DNA of 64,000 nucleotides from SAR116 cluster alpha proteobacterium HIMB100 (lineage in GTDB: Bacteria > Pseudomonadota > Alphaproteobacteria > Puniceispirillales > Puniceispirillaceae). Below the pieces are notes generated by a model. The model did no database searches. It was not told the DNA's origin and saw only the letters and a program-made list of their open reading frames with translations. The position numbers and the translations under genes were made by a program. Each line of letters starts with the position of its first letter. Positions within the stretch are counted from its first letter, which is position 1. Location of the stretch: contig AFXB01000004.1 of the NCBI GenBank assembly GCA_000238815.2, positions 1 through 64,000 of the forward strand. The letters run 5' to 3'. Below are positions 9,539 through 19,043 of the stretch, piece by piece.

Positions 9539-9739
9539 TTACAGTTCGATAACGCTGTGAGAAATATCGTAAAAATCAATCTTTGCCACTGCTGACGCTT
9601 TCCACGCTTCTGTCGCTTCTTCTTTACTTTTGTGACAGGATAACACTGTCACGCGGGCCGGACGCACAGAGCTGTCGACTTCAACCAATTGATATTTAGC
9701 AAGATGGGCCTGTGTGGATGCAGATTTTGTGAGCGACAT
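9539..9739 (-). CDS. small hypothetical protein (66 aa)
   Basis: I do not recognise this protein. It is soluble, without signal or membrane segment, and has a short Lys/Glu-rich helix in the middle (SKEEATEAWKAS). The ATG at 9739 has a good AAGGAG ribosome binding site, which with the compact length supports a real gene. It is transcribed toward livK, and the 232 bases between them probably contain the livK promoter; no clear promoter elements were identified there. Confidence 0.55.
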   Translation of the reverse strand: MSLTKSASTQAHLAKYQLVEVDSSVRPARVTVLSCHKSKEEATEAWKASAVAKIDFYDISHSVIEL

Positions 9740-9881
9740 CAATATGTCTCCTTCAAAGCTCAGTACGACGCCCAGATAGCAGAATTAACATAAGAACACA
9801 ATGTCAGACTGCATAGCGCTATACAGACCAGCATGTTAAATGCGGGGACCAGAGCAAAATTTTATTTTGTTTCCTCGCCGC

Positions 9882-10853
9882 TTATGTATCTTTGCTGAGG
9901 CGCCTGCTCAGCCAGCCCAAACATAAAGGCGTCAGATAGAGAGGGACTTGATACATTGCGGTGAATAAGCCCATCATCGGATCATAAGGTAAGGCCGCGT
10001 AATATAGGCCAACATTCCGATTGCCGGTTATCACCGCCATCACATTCAGACTGTCTCGATGACGTCTGTCCTGAAATAAAAAAGCCGCTCCGACGATTAT
10101 GACTTGGCTGCCAAAATTCATGAGCGTGGCCAGACAAAGAAGATAGAGCGCTAGATAAGGCGTGGCTGCAATCTGCGCACTCATTCCGTTAAAGACTGGA
10201 ACCAGAAATAACAACATGGCTATTGTCGACAGACCATCAAAAGCTTTTTCATTATGGCTGATGGTTTGGCGTCCAAAAAATTGCTGACCTATTATTGCAA
10301 GGCCTGCGCCGCCAATAATCATCAACGCCAGACGCACAAACAGGTCAAATGAATGAAGCACAGCCACATCTGGTAAAAATAGGCTGCTGAGGAACGGGCC
10401 TGAAAACGGGGCGAGGAGGCTGGTCATCACAACCAGTTCCATCGCTAAAACAGGTCTGAACCCTAACAGCAGGCACATCCATACAGTTGAGGCGATAGGC
10501 GGGGCAACCGCATACCACACAAGAACCGTGAGATAATCATTGGGTAACCCAAGCCGGGCTGCAATGAAGAAAAACAGGCAAGGCACAACGACAAGGATAA
10601 GCAGACTTAAGCCAATATTTTGCACAATACGCTTGGGCTGGACAGCCCCTTTTAACGCTTCCCATAAATCCAGCCGGATCATGGCTGAAGCGTATATAAT
10701 CACAATAATGAATGGCACAATATGCCTAAACTGACTGCCCGTATCCGGCAGAAGAAGGGCGGCAAAAATCCCGAAAGGCAAGCATAAGCGGGCATGTTTT
10801 CCCAAAAAATTAAGACCGCTGATAAAGGGTGTAACAGAAGCCAATGTCACCAC
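9882..10853 (-). CDS. bile acid:sodium symporter-like (BASS/SBF family) membrane protein
   Basis: Polytopic membrane protein, about 323 residues with nine or ten hydrophobic segments. The motif GNRNVGLYYAALP near the C-terminal end matches the conserved N-R-N-x-G segment of SBF/BASS transporters, but the overall match is loose. The chosen start is the GTG directly after the stop codon of the upstream MFS gene; a TTG at 10916 inside that gene is less likely. It is the last gene of the leftward run beginning with tctC. The substrate is unknown. Confidence 0.65.
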   Translation of the reverse strand: MVTLASVTPFISGLNFLGKHARLCLPFGIFAALLLPDTGSQFRHIVPFIIVIIYASAMIRLDLWEALKGAVQPKRIVQNIGLSLLILVVVPCLFFFIAARLGLPNDYLTVLVWYAVAPPIASTVWMCLLLGFRPVLAMELVVMTSLLAPFSGPFLSSLFLPDVAVLHSFDLFVRLALMIIGGAGLAIIGQQFFGRQTISHNEKAFDGLSTIAMLLFLVPVFNGMSAQIAATPYLALYLLCLATLMNFGSQVIIVGAAFLFQDRRHRDSLNVMAVITGNRNVGLYYAALPYDPMMGLFTAMYQVPLYLTPLCLGWLSRRLSKDT

Positions 10854-10854
10854 A

Positions 10855-12042
10855 CTAGCTCTGTTTTTTGTCCAAGCCGGGCAATATAAACCCCGCCAGA
10901 AAGATGAAACAAGCAATCAGGCTCATCACGGAAAATAAATCTGACATCTCATATCCTGACTGTAACATATAACCACTCAATGGGAGCACAGTTGCGCCTA
11001 TGCACAAATTCAACAGAAATTTGATGCTGAGAATACGGCTGCGCCAGCTATCAGGGACATATCTGGACATGACTGCATCTGTGATCGGAATTTGGCCAAA
11101 GACAAATGACATCGCAATCATCATAAAGAAAAACAGCGCCAAGTCAGAAAATGAGGCTGACAGGAACACAAAAATGACCTGACCAATGGCCACATATATT
11201 AACACCTGTTTGGCAGATACCCTATCTATCAGCCAGCCCACCGCGACTTGTGCAAATGACGCGATACCATAAACAACTGAGGCCAGAAGACCGGTTAGTG
11301 CGACAGATGTTGTCAAATTTTGCATTTCCAATTCAAAGTAACGGGGTACCAGAAATGTCATCCCGCCGAAAACAAAGCCGCCAGCAGAGGTGATTAAAGC
11401 CAATGCAAATAGAGCGCGCTGCCATCCGTCGACAAAGCCGTATTTATTCGTCTTTGCACCTGATTTCGGTCCCCCCGCCGCATCTGCTTTTAAGCTGCGG
11501 GCAAAGATAAAGCCGTAGGCCAAACAAAAGAAGCCAGACAGTAAAAACCCGGCCTGCCAGGTCCCATAAACAAGGATAAGGCCAATAATGAGAGGGGCGA
11601 AGGCAACACCCATATTGCCAAAGACGCCATTGATCCCAAGACGCAAGCCAACACGCTCTTCGCGCTTTAACAACAGCGCAATACCTACTGGGTGATAGAT
11701 TGAAGCAAAAATACCAATTAAAGCCAGCCCAAACATTAGTTCAACTGGATTACGGGAAAATGACGTTAGAACCGCGCTAATGCCGATACCAAAGTGATAG
11801 ATTACCATCATCAGTGATCGCGAATATTTATCAGCAAGCCTTGCGGCCATTGGCGCACAGGCTCCAAAAAGTACAAGGCCCAGCGTGCCGTAGCTGATAA
11901 TCTGCTCGTAACTCAGACCAAAATATCGACCCGCATCATATGCTGCCTTTGCGAAGATAAGCATAATGAAATGGTCAAGAAAATGGCTGATATTGATGAA
12001 CAGGTCAGATACGGTCTTATGCTGTAATCTTGCTAGGTTCAT
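10855..12042 (-). CDS. MFS transporter
   Basis: Major facilitator protein of 395 residues with twelve predicted membrane segments in two halves separated by a basic loop (about 185-200). The loop between segments 2 and 3 carries the MFS motif in reduced form (AARLADKYSR), and its repeat in the second half reads VGWLIDRVSAK. The overall pattern resembles sugar-phosphate or fosmidomycin-resistance type MFS members, but the substrate cannot be read. A GAGG ribosome binding site precedes the ATG. Confidence 0.85.
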   Translation of the reverse strand: MNLARLQHKTVSDLFINISHFLDHFIMLIFAKAAYDAGRYFGLSYEQIISYGTLGLVLFGACAPMAARLADKYSRSLMMVIYHFGIGISAVLTSFSRNPVELMFGLALIGIFASIYHPVGIALLLKREERVGLRLGINGVFGNMGVAFAPLIIGLILVYGTWQAGFLLSGFFCLAYGFIFARSLKADAAGGPKSGAKTNKYGFVDGWQRALFALALITSAGGFVFGGMTFLVPRYFELEMQNLTTSVALTGLLASVVYGIASFAQVAVGWLIDRVSAKQVLIYVAIGQVIFVFLSASFSDLALFFFMMIAMSFVFGQIPITDAVMSRYVPDSWRSRILSIKFLLNLCIGATVLPLSGYMLQSGYEMSDLFSVMSLIACFIFLAGFILPGLDKKQS

Positions 12043-12149
12043 TGATCTGCCTCAGGCCATGGTCACCAAAACACGGAATATCACCAGTCAGAGTAACTGG
12101 AGAAGCGAGCTTGTGCAAACTGATAAATGCTGTACGGGCCTGCGCCAGA

Positions 12150-12965
12150 TTAACGCCCTTTGAACGCTGGCTTACGCTTTTCCATAAAAGCTTTGCGTCC
12201 TTCTATGTAATCCTCTGAGGCAAAGCAGTTCGCCACCATTTCATCGCATTTTAACAGGTCACGTGTCGAGGGATCAGCTTTCATGACCTGGGTTGAAATG
12301 AACTTCATCGTGGCGACGGTTAATGGCGCGTTACCTGCTATTGTTTGTGCAAGCGTATCAACATGCAAGGTTAAGTCCGCCTCGCTCACAACATCCTGAA
12401 CCAGCCCCAGTTGAAGCGCTTTGTGCGCATCTATGCTTTTGGCTGTAAACATCATCTGTTTTGCTGCCCCGACACCAACAGCATTGATTAATCTGCGGAT
12501 AGCGTCAAAGGGATAGCCTAGTGCCAGCTTTGCCGCTGGCATGGAAAATTTGGACTTATCAGAAGCAATGCGGATATCGGTACACGCCGCTAAGTTCAAA
12601 CCGCCGCCAATGCAATGTCCATTTATCATAGCGATGGTTGGCTTAGGATAAGTTTCGATCGTGTCGTAAACAATTTTGATCCGTGCATTGTAATGTTTTG
12701 TTGCATCTTCAGAGCCGCGTTCTTTTTCGAATTTAGAGATGTCAGCTCCTGAAACGAAGGACTTGCCTCCTGCCCCAGACAGTACGACAACACGAATGGT
12801 GTCATCCGTTGCAAAAGAAGATAGAGCTTCTTCAACCATATCCCACATTTCAAGAGAAACAGCATTATGTCGTTGTGGATTATTGAAAATGATATGCCCT
12901 ATCGAACCATCTATACGGGTGAGAATTTTTACCTCATTCTGATCCACGTTTTGAAGTCCTGTCAT
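12150..12965 (-). CDS. enoyl-CoA hydratase/isomerase family protein (atypical active site)
   Basis: Crotonase-fold protein of 271 residues. The two oxyanion-hole segments are present: SGADISKF (about residue 78) and HCIGGGLNLAACTD (about 120). In classical hydratases the second segment reads GGG-x-E-L-A, giving the first catalytic Glu. Here that position is Asn (GGGLNLA), and the second Glu region reads MPAAKLALGYP without the usual Glu. This points to another crotonase reaction (decarboxylase, hydrolase, lyase) rather than simple hydration. It sits between a TPP enzyme and an MFS transporter in one leftward operon. Confidence 0.85.
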   Translation of the reverse strand: MTGLQNVDQNEVKILTRIDGSIGHIIFNNPQRHNAVSLEMWDMVEEALSSFATDDTIRVVVLSGAGGKSFVSGADISKFEKERGSEDATKHYNARIKIVYDTIETYPKPTIAMINGHCIGGGLNLAACTDIRIASDKSKFSMPAAKLALGYPFDAIRRLINAVGVGAAKQMMFTAKSIDAHKALQLGLVQDVVSEADLTLHVDTLAQTIAGNAPLTVATMKFISTQVMKADPSTRDLLKCDEMVANCFASEDYIEGRKAFMEKRKPAFKGR

Positions 12966-13014
12966 CTTTTGTTCCCCTCTGGAAATAACTGCAAATCTGA
13001 TTGCTTATTTATCA

Positions 13015-14661
13015 TCATTTATCGGTTTGCCGGTGCGCGTTCAGGATTTGGGGTGACGCGACCAAATTGGATATATGGATATCCCATATTGCTGGCTTAC
13101 CCGCGCGTAAAAATGCTGAAAGACTATCTTTCATCCCCTTAACCTCAGTAAAGGTTTCACCTGTTAAGCCAAATCCCCTGCCAATACCAGCAAAGTTGGG
13201 GCGGCCGAAAACCGAGCCATCAAGAGGAATACCATCAGCCCGAAGCTTGTGAATTTCAGATCCATATCCGCCATCATTCAACACAATTGTCAGTATGTGT
13301 AAATTGTGGCGTTGCATTGTTTCCAGTTCCTGAATATGCATCATTGCAGACCCATCACCATCAATAAGAATGACAGGTCTGTCAGGATATAATTCAGCTA
13401 TGCCAAGCGCAAATGACGTTCCATTGCCAATTGCCCCAAAATCACGGATGACTGTGAAATGGTCTTGGGGGTGATTATTCATCTGCGCTGAAAAATAAGC
13501 GCAATGTCCAGATGTGTTGATGATGTGGCATGTTGGCGGGATAATGCGGTTCAGCTCTTTAATTATGCTGAGGGGATGTAAATATCCGTCTGACGCCTTG
13601 CCCTGTTCTGGCAACGCCAATGCCTCTGCTGCTGTTGCTTTCATTTCTTCTGTGCGCCAGTTGATCATATGTTGGCCAGCTAAGCTGTGACAAAGGGCGT
13701 CTATACCGCTCACAGAATCTGCCTTAATCAGCACATCCGCCGCCTTTCGGCCTTGCACGTGTTCCTGAGGCGCAATATCGATGTGAATGACCTTGGCGTT
13801 GGGTGTCAGCTTGCCACCATCAAATGTGTGAGAGGCCAGCCGGCTGCCGATCGCGATCACCAGATCTGCTTGTCTGAAAATCTGTTTTGCCTGTTCGCTG
13901 GAATACCCCCCGGCAACCCCCAGACAATAGGCCTGATCATGAAACAAACCTTTTGCGGGAAGTGTGGTTGCCAGCAAAGCACCAGACAATTCAGCAAGAT
14001 GACAACAGGCAGAACGGGCCGCTTTTGATGTGGCACCAAGACCAGCCAGAATGATGGGGCGTTGTGATTGAGCTAACAAGAATGCGGCGAGCGCGACTTG
14101 TTCGGGCAGAGGGGCAATGCAAGGCGTTGATACAGGCTCTGGCTTTTGTTTTGGGAGCGTAATATCTCCTGTCCATTCTCGTTTTTGCAGATCAAAAGGC
14201 ACGCCAATCACAACCGGACAACGTTCCTGTTTGGCGATAGTTACAGCCTCATCAATGTCTGTAATCATTGTCTCTGGGTTGTGCAGGGCTCTATATTTTG
14301 CACCACAAGCGGTCACAAAAGGTTCTTGGTCAATTTTTTGATTATACCACTGTTTATTCAGGGGCGCTTCTCCTGCAAAAATAATCAATGGCAGGTTTGC
14401 GCGCACCGCTATCGGCAAAATCGTCATAATTTGGGTCAGACCAGGTCCGCATGTCACGGTTGCAAACCCAATTTCACCTGATGCTCTGGCATAGCTGGTC
14501 GCAGCAGCTACGGCGGCGTGTTCATGCCTTGTGTAAATAAACCGGGTTCCCAACGTGGACAGCGCACCGGCCCAATGCATATTCGCATCGCCCAACAAGG
14601 CAAAACAGGTTCCCAGATTTTGCTGATGAAAAGCCTTGGCTAAAGCTTCATATATTTTCAT
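13015..14661 (-). CDS. thiamine-diphosphate-dependent enzyme (acetolactate synthase-like)
   Basis: About 548 residues in the usual Pyr / central / PP domain order. The cofactor-activating Glu is in the N-terminal TRHEHAA segment (about residue 50). The TPP/Mg motif runs from GDGSAMM (about 430) to LNDGGYGSE. Family members include acetolactate synthase, glyoxylate carboligase and 2-oxoacid decarboxylases; I cannot choose between them. The sequence does not fit sulfoacetaldehyde acetyltransferase or oxalyl-CoA decarboxylase closely. The ATG at 14661 overlaps the upstream stop by 14 bases; an ATG at 14685 is also possible. It belongs to the tctC-led leftward operon. Confidence 0.85.
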   Translation of the reverse strand: MKIYEALAKAFHQQNLGTCFALLGDANMHWAGALSTLGTRFIYTRHEHAAVAAATSYARASGEIGFATVTCGPGLTQIMTILPIAVRANLPLIIFAGEAPLNKQWYNQKIDQEPFVTACGAKYRALHNPETMITDIDEAVTIAKQERCPVVIGVPFDLQKREWTGDITLPKQKPEPVSTPCIAPLPEQVALAAFLLAQSQRPIILAGLGATSKAARSACCHLAELSGALLATTLPAKGLFHDQAYCLGVAGGYSSEQAKQIFRQADLVIAIGSRLASHTFDGGKLTPNAKVIHIDIAPQEHVQGRKAADVLIKADSVSGIDALCHSLAGQHMINWRTEEMKATAAEALALPEQGKASDGYLHPLSIIKELNRIIPPTCHIINTSGHCAYFSAQMNNHPQDHFTVIRDFGAIGNGTSFALGIAELYPDRPVILIDGDGSAMMHIQELETMQRHNLHILTIVLNDGGYGSEIHKLRADGIPLDGSVFGRPNFAGIGRGFGLTGETFTEVKGMKDSLSAFLRAGKPAIWDIHISNLVASPQILNAHRQTDK

Positions 14662-15712
14662 CACGACTGTCCCATTTAAACACATATTTTGCCATTACAC
14701 TGCCGAACACAACGGTCAAAAATATACGGGTCAGGTGATGAAGGGCAACCACCACCGGGTTAAAATTCAAAGACAGAGCGATAAGGCTCATCTCTGCCAG
14801 ACCACCTGCTGCAAAGCTGACAAATAGGGCGCTGAACTCAGCAGGTACATAACCGGTCAGTACCACAGCGAAGACAGTGCCTACCACGAGCATATACAAC
14901 CCAACAATGACCCCAACACCAAGACCTTTGATCAGCAGTTTCTTGGACATGCCCGAAAATTGCGCACCTAATGCTGTGCCGACCATATATTGGGCAAGAT
15001 GAGCCAACCAGTCAGGAATATCGATTGAAATTACGCCGGAAACAGACAGGCTCAACGCCAAAATAAGAGGGCCAACCATATGAAATACAGGCAGCCTGAT
15101 TAACCGGCCCAAATATAATCCTGTTAAAGCAATGCTCAGGATGAGCAGCACATCACGGCTGTCGTAATCTGACGCTGAAATAGTTTCTCCGGCAAGTGAG
15201 CCAACCGGCTCGCCGCCCAAGGCCAGAAACAGAAACGGCACTGCGGTAACAACAAGGATAATACGTATGAAATGTTGTGCGGTGACAATCCTTAAATCTG
15301 CCCCTGCTTTTTCAGCCAAAGCGGCTGAATCAACGATGCCGCCTGGCAGAGTTGCAAAATAAGCATCGATTTGCCGGTAGCCGCCTGCTTTGCGCATAAC
15401 CAGATAGCTTCCGGCGTGAGAGATCAGAATAAAGGGGATGATCGCCAGACCAGAAATCCAGAATTGAGGCAAAAGAGCTAATAATTCGGGTGAAAACCGC
15501 GACCCGATCATGGTTCCTATAATGGCAATGAAAATCAAGCGAACCCAACGCGAGACCTTTGGCAGTTTTTTCCCTGTCCGTTCATAGATAATTACAAAGG
15601 CTGCGGAGCCAAAGATGCCGCCCAGCATGAACGGCATGGGCGCACCGAACCAGAAGAAAATGCAACCACCAATAAACCCAAATAAAAAAATCAGACCCAG
15701 TAAAGGTGACAT
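14648..15712 (-). CDS. AbrB-type (ammonia monooxygenase-like) membrane protein
   Basis: Polytopic membrane protein of 354 residues with about ten hydrophobic segments in two similar halves. The pattern fits the AbrB family (PF05145), a membrane family often misnamed ammonia monooxygenase or regulator AbrB. Recognisable parts are PMPFMLGGIFG early, the central ATLPGGIVDSAALAEKAGAD segment and the second-half FAAGGLAEMSLIALSL. Such genes often sit beside tripartite tricarboxylate transporters, as here, 21 bases after tctA. The function is not established; an accessory transport role is inference. Confidence 0.8.
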   Translation of the reverse strand: MSPLLGLIFLFGFIGGCIFFWFGAPMPFMLGGIFGSAAFVIIYERTGKKLPKVSRWVRLIFIAIIGTMIGSRFSPELLALLPQFWISGLAIIPFILISHAGSYLVMRKAGGYRQIDAYFATLPGGIVDSAALAEKAGADLRIVTAQHFIRIILVVTAVPFLFLALGGEPVGSLAGETISASDYDSRDVLLILSIALTGLYLGRLIRLPVFHMVGPLILALSLSVSGVISIDIPDWLAHLAQYMVGTALGAQFSGMSKKLLIKGLGVGVIVGLYMLVVGTVFAVVLTGYVPAEFSALFVSFAAGGLAEMSLIALSLNFNPVVVALHHLTRIFLTVVFGSVMAKYVFKWDSRDENI

Positions 15713-15733
15713 TGGTTAAATGATAGTCGCTTT

Positions 15734-17311
15734 CTATGTTTTCTGACGTTGCCTGAATGAGGACCAGGACCGGAGGATAACCACACTCGCGCCGATCAAC
15801 AAGAATATAGGTGCATATGAAAATTTACCTTGATATTCAAAGCTGGCGAAGACCAACAGCCCATTGTCTGAAATAATCATCGACTGACGGAACGCTTCTT
15901 CCATGCTTGATGTTAGCACAAAAGCGATAATAAACGCCGCAGCCGAGAAATTTGTCCTTCGCATTGCATAGCCGATTAACCCGAACAATAATGCAAAGCC
16001 AACATCCCAAATCGAGGCCCTGGATGAATAGCTGGCCGCCAGAGCTGTCATAAAGATAAAGGGATAGAGATATTGCGTGGGTAAAATGGCAATCATGCGG
16101 CCAATTAAGGGGGCTGCAAAATAGCCAATTGTTGCATATGCTGCGATGCCAACCAATCCTGCAGCAAAAATACCAAAAATAAATTCACGAGGACTGATCA
16201 GCTGTCCACCCATGAACAGAGGTGGTTCGTCAGCGAAAATTGTCGGTCCAGGCTGTAAGCCGTTAACCAAAAACATACCGATCAAAACAGCAGCAATGGT
16301 CGAGCCTGGTATGCCGAGCGTTAATAGGGGGATCATAGAAGGTCCAGATACAGCATTATTCGCTGATTCAGGTGCAGCTATCCCTTCGACAATGCCGGTT
16401 CCCCATTTTTCCTTGTTTTTTGACCGCCTTTTTTCTTCGCCATAAGCAACAAAACAGGCAACTGATGAGCCTAAGCCTGGCATCATTCCAATCAAAGAGC
16501 CATAAATTGAAGACCGGAACATCAAAGGGAAACAACGTTTAAATTCTGGCCAGGTAAAATAATGTGCTTTCGGATCATCTATTTTATCCGCGGCGAGGTT
16601 AACCATTTTAATCTTGGCTGCTTTTTCTGCCTGGATAATCACTTCGGAAATAACAAATACGCCAATCAAAAGCGGAACTAGGGCCATACCTGATTCCAGC
16701 TCGTCAATGCCCATCGTCATTTTGAACTGACCGGTGATCACATCTTCACCAATAAGGGCAATAAACGCACCGAAGATTGTCGAAATAATCCCCTTGATAA
16801 CACTGTCATTCACCACTGAGCCAATCACAACAAAGGCCATCAGGTAGATAGCGAAATTTTCAGGCGGACCGAACTGGCGGGTAAAGGCCGCAATGGAAAC
16901 AGCACCAAAGATCAGAACGATTTCGCCGAAATAATCACCATATGCAGAAGCAACAGTCGCTGTCTTCAGGGCTTTGCCAGCCCGTCCGGACAAGGTCATG
17001 GGGTAACCGTCCTGCATCGTTGCCGCAGAGGCGGCGGTCCCCGGTGTGTTAAACAGGATGGCTGCAATAGAGCCGCCATAACGGCCGGATTTCCCAATCA
17101 CATACAAAAAAGCAAGCCCGGCAAGTCCGCCAATTTCTTCATTATAGGCGATCAGGATTGGCAGCATCATAGCAATAGCTGCTGCTGCGGTCAGTCCGGG
17201 CAGAGCGCCAAACACAATACCAACAAATGCCGCAAGAAACACAAACCAAATGGCAAACGGGTCACTGAAGAGCGTAGAGAAGCCGCCTATAATATCGCCA
17301 AAAATATCCAT
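15734..17311 (-). CDS. tctA: tripartite tricarboxylate transporter large membrane subunit TctA
   Basis: Large subunit of 525 residues with about twelve hydrophobic segments. Typical TctA blocks are GALPGLTAAAAIAMMLPI near residue 37, the Gly-rich ILFNTPGTAASAATMQDGYP near 87, GMMPGLGSSVACFVAYGEEKR and SANNAVSGPSMIPLLTLGIPGS. With TctB and TctC it makes a binding-protein-dependent secondary importer for carboxylates. It lies 6 bases after tctB. Confidence 0.93.
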   Translation of the reverse strand: MDIFGDIIGGFSTLFSDPFAIWFVFLAAFVGIVFGALPGLTAAAAIAMMLPILIAYNEEIGGLAGLAFLYVIGKSGRYGGSIAAILFNTPGTAASAATMQDGYPMTLSGRAGKALKTATVASAYGDYFGEIVLIFGAVSIAAFTRQFGPPENFAIYLMAFVVIGSVVNDSVIKGIISTIFGAFIALIGEDVITGQFKMTMGIDELESGMALVPLLIGVFVISEVIIQAEKAAKIKMVNLAADKIDDPKAHYFTWPEFKRCFPLMFRSSIYGSLIGMMPGLGSSVACFVAYGEEKRRSKNKEKWGTGIVEGIAAPESANNAVSGPSMIPLLTLGIPGSTIAAVLIGMFLVNGLQPGPTIFADEPPLFMGGQLISPREFIFGIFAAGLVGIAAYATIGYFAAPLIGRMIAILPTQYLYPFIFMTALAASYSSRASIWDVGFALLFGLIGYAMRRTNFSAAAFIIAFVLTSSMEEAFRQSMIISDNGLLVFASFEYQGKFSYAPIFLLIGASVVILRSWSSFRQRQKT

Positions 17312-17317
17312 GAACCA

Positions 17318-17824
17318 CTAGGCTCCTATAATCCAGTTTGTGAATGGGCGCAGGTCGAGCAAAGCCCCTCTTGGGTCATTCAGCATCATCACGCCCATAA
17401 AGACCCACTGAAAGGCAAGGGCAACTATAATTGCGCCCAAAATCATCCACATTTTGTTGCGCACTCCAAAGGTAAGCAGCATCGCAATATATGTGGAAAT
17501 GATGGCCGCGACATAGCCAAACGCCCAGAACATAAATACGAATAGCGCCCCTGAGGCGAATACCAAGAAAATGCGTTTGATATCGCTCTCAAGAAAGCCA
17601 TAGCCTTCTTTCAAATCACCTGCTTTGCCCAGATAGGCCCTGAGGGCAAGCCATAATCCACCAATAACAAGAAAACTTGCAAGAGAAAGCGGCATCGTCC
17701 GCGGCCCCACAGCTTCGCTAGAGGTTTCAATTGTAAATGCCTGGAAGATAAAAAATATGCCGATTAACAGGACGACTGAGCTGACCCCATATTCAACTTT
17801 AATTTTGTAGGTTTCGTTGCTCAT
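17318..17824 (-). CDS. tctB: tripartite tricarboxylate transporter small membrane subunit TctB
   Basis: Small four-helix membrane subunit of about 168 residues, normal for TctB. Features are SEAVGPRTMPLSLASFLVIGG after the first helix and a conserved C-terminal pair of hydrophobic segments. Several in-frame ATGs occur near the start (17827, 17836, 17869); the one at 17824, just after GTGAGG, is preferred. It lies between tctC and tctA and is separated from tctC by a strong terminator-like hairpin. Confidence 0.88.
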   Translation of the reverse strand: MSNETYKIKVEYGVSSVVLLIGIFFIFQAFTIETSSEAVGPRTMPLSLASFLVIGGLWLALRAYLGKAGDLKEGYGFLESDIKRIFLVFASGALFVFMFWAFGYVAAIISTYIAMLLTFGVRNKMWMILGAIIVALAFQWVFMGVMMLNDPRGALLDLRPFTNWIIGA

Positions 17825-17854
17825 CATCCTCACCATAAAGAAAAATTCAAAGTG

Positions 17855-17884
17855 AAAAAAAAGGGGCAAGCAGTCGCTTGCCCC
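17855..17884 (-). terminator. terminator/attenuator between tctC and tctB
   Basis: A perfect 9-bp stem, GGGGCAAGC and GCTTGCCCC with a 4-base loop, is followed on the minus strand by eight consecutive T (17855-17862). This is a textbook intrinsic terminator inside the operon, directly after the tctC stop. I infer partial termination, giving much binding protein and less membrane subunit. Confidence 0.88.
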
Positions 17885-17902
17885 TCTTGATTTTCGATTG
17901 TG

Positions 17903-18877
17903 TTACTGGTTTGCCAGAATGTTAGCAACAACTGGACCCATGGTTTTATACATGGTGTCCTGAGCCGCTGTTGCGGTTGCCGCATCAGTGTAGAACGCGG
18001 CCAGGCTGTTTTTGCCCATATATTTCTTGAAGCCCTTAATGCCAGAAATGTGCTCGATAGCTGCACCAACATCAGCTTTCACTTCGTCAGATACGCCCTT
18101 TGGACCAAACAGACACATCAGGCCCGTGAAATCCAGTCCATCAAGGCCCTGTTCGCCAAATGTCATCAGATCCTTTGCAGTTGGGTCACGGTCAGCACCA
18201 GCAGACGCCAGTGGACGAATATCATCTTCAAAACCAACCACAGTATTCACGCCACCTAAAACAGCATCGACAGACTGTGAAACAAGGGCGGCACGTGCCT
18301 TTGAGCCACCTTTGAATGGCACTTTCTTATGCGGAATGCCATAGGCATCGAAGAATACATGGCCGATAGTTGCGTGCATTGTTACTGCACCAGATGTACC
18401 CCATGTGATGGTCTTGCCAGATGCTTTCGCGTTATCGATAAACTCTTGCATATTAGTGGCAGGATTAGATGTGTGTACCTGGAGCGATGTTACCAGCTGT
18501 GATGCACAACCTAGGTTTTCAAATGCTTCAGGAACATGGTATGGACGATCATCGCCTTTTGCCAATTCACCAGCGATGAATGTGCCGATGTTGATCATAT
18601 ATAATGTATGACCATCTGCTTTTTCTTTCAGAACTGCCTTTGCGGCCTTCTGACCAGAAGCACCAGGCAGGTTCACGATGTAAGCAGGCATGCCGCCCAT
18701 GCTTGGTGCTTCATGCATGTATGAGGCAAAGCCCCGAGCTGTTGTGTCTGTTCCGCCGCCAGCAGAAAATCCAACAACGATTTTCACAGGCTTTTCTGGA
18801 TAATCTGCAAGAGCAGCACCACCAACAAACATTGTTGCAGCAGCGATGCCAGCAGAGAGTGTTTTCATAAGTTTCAT
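17903..18877 (-). CDS. tctC: tripartite tricarboxylate transporter substrate-binding protein TctC
   Basis: Periplasmic Bug/TctC-type binding protein, 324 residues, with a signal peptide (residues 1-24, cleavage near ALA). The family mark YPEKPVKIVVGFSAGGGTDTTARGF gives the carboxylate-binding loop, with a second near TWGTSGAVTMHATI. It starts at 18877 behind GGAGG and heads the leftward operon. It is divergent from the CaiB-type gene across about 166 bases, which should hold both promoters. The ligand is unknown, presumably a di- or tricarboxylate. Confidence 0.93.
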   Translation of the reverse strand: MKLMKTLSAGIAAATMFVGGAALADYPEKPVKIVVGFSAGGGTDTTARGFASYMHEAPSMGGMPAYIVNLPGASGQKAAKAVLKEKADGHTLYMINIGTFIAGELAKGDDRPYHVPEAFENLGCASQLVTSLQVHTSNPATNMQEFIDNAKASGKTITWGTSGAVTMHATIGHVFFDAYGIPHKKVPFKGGSKARAALVSQSVDAVLGGVNTVVGFEDDIRPLASAGADRDPTAKDLMTFGEQGLDGLDFTGLMCLFGPKGVSDEVKADVGAAIEHISGIKGFKKYMGKNSLAAFYTDAATATAAQDTMYKTMGPVVANILANQ

Positions 18878-19043
18878 AGTTTCCTCCGTAAACTGGTGCC
18901 GTAATTGAGCATGTTAATCAGGTTTGAGCAACAATTTTATGTTTTGAAATCGATAAAAATAAGGTTATTTCCAAAATATGAGAATATTGAACCGAATCTT
19001 TCCAAAGGTATTTGTAAAAAAAACAGAACAGAAGACCGATGTA

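Noticed and set aside
13015-14661. TPP enzyme as the missing sulfoacetaldehyde acetyltransferase (Xsc) or as oxalyl-CoA decarboxylase
   Set aside because: The N-terminal part and length do not resemble Xsc as I know it, and the sequence does not follow oxalyl-CoA decarboxylase; it is also 31 kb from the SauS-like gene in another operon.
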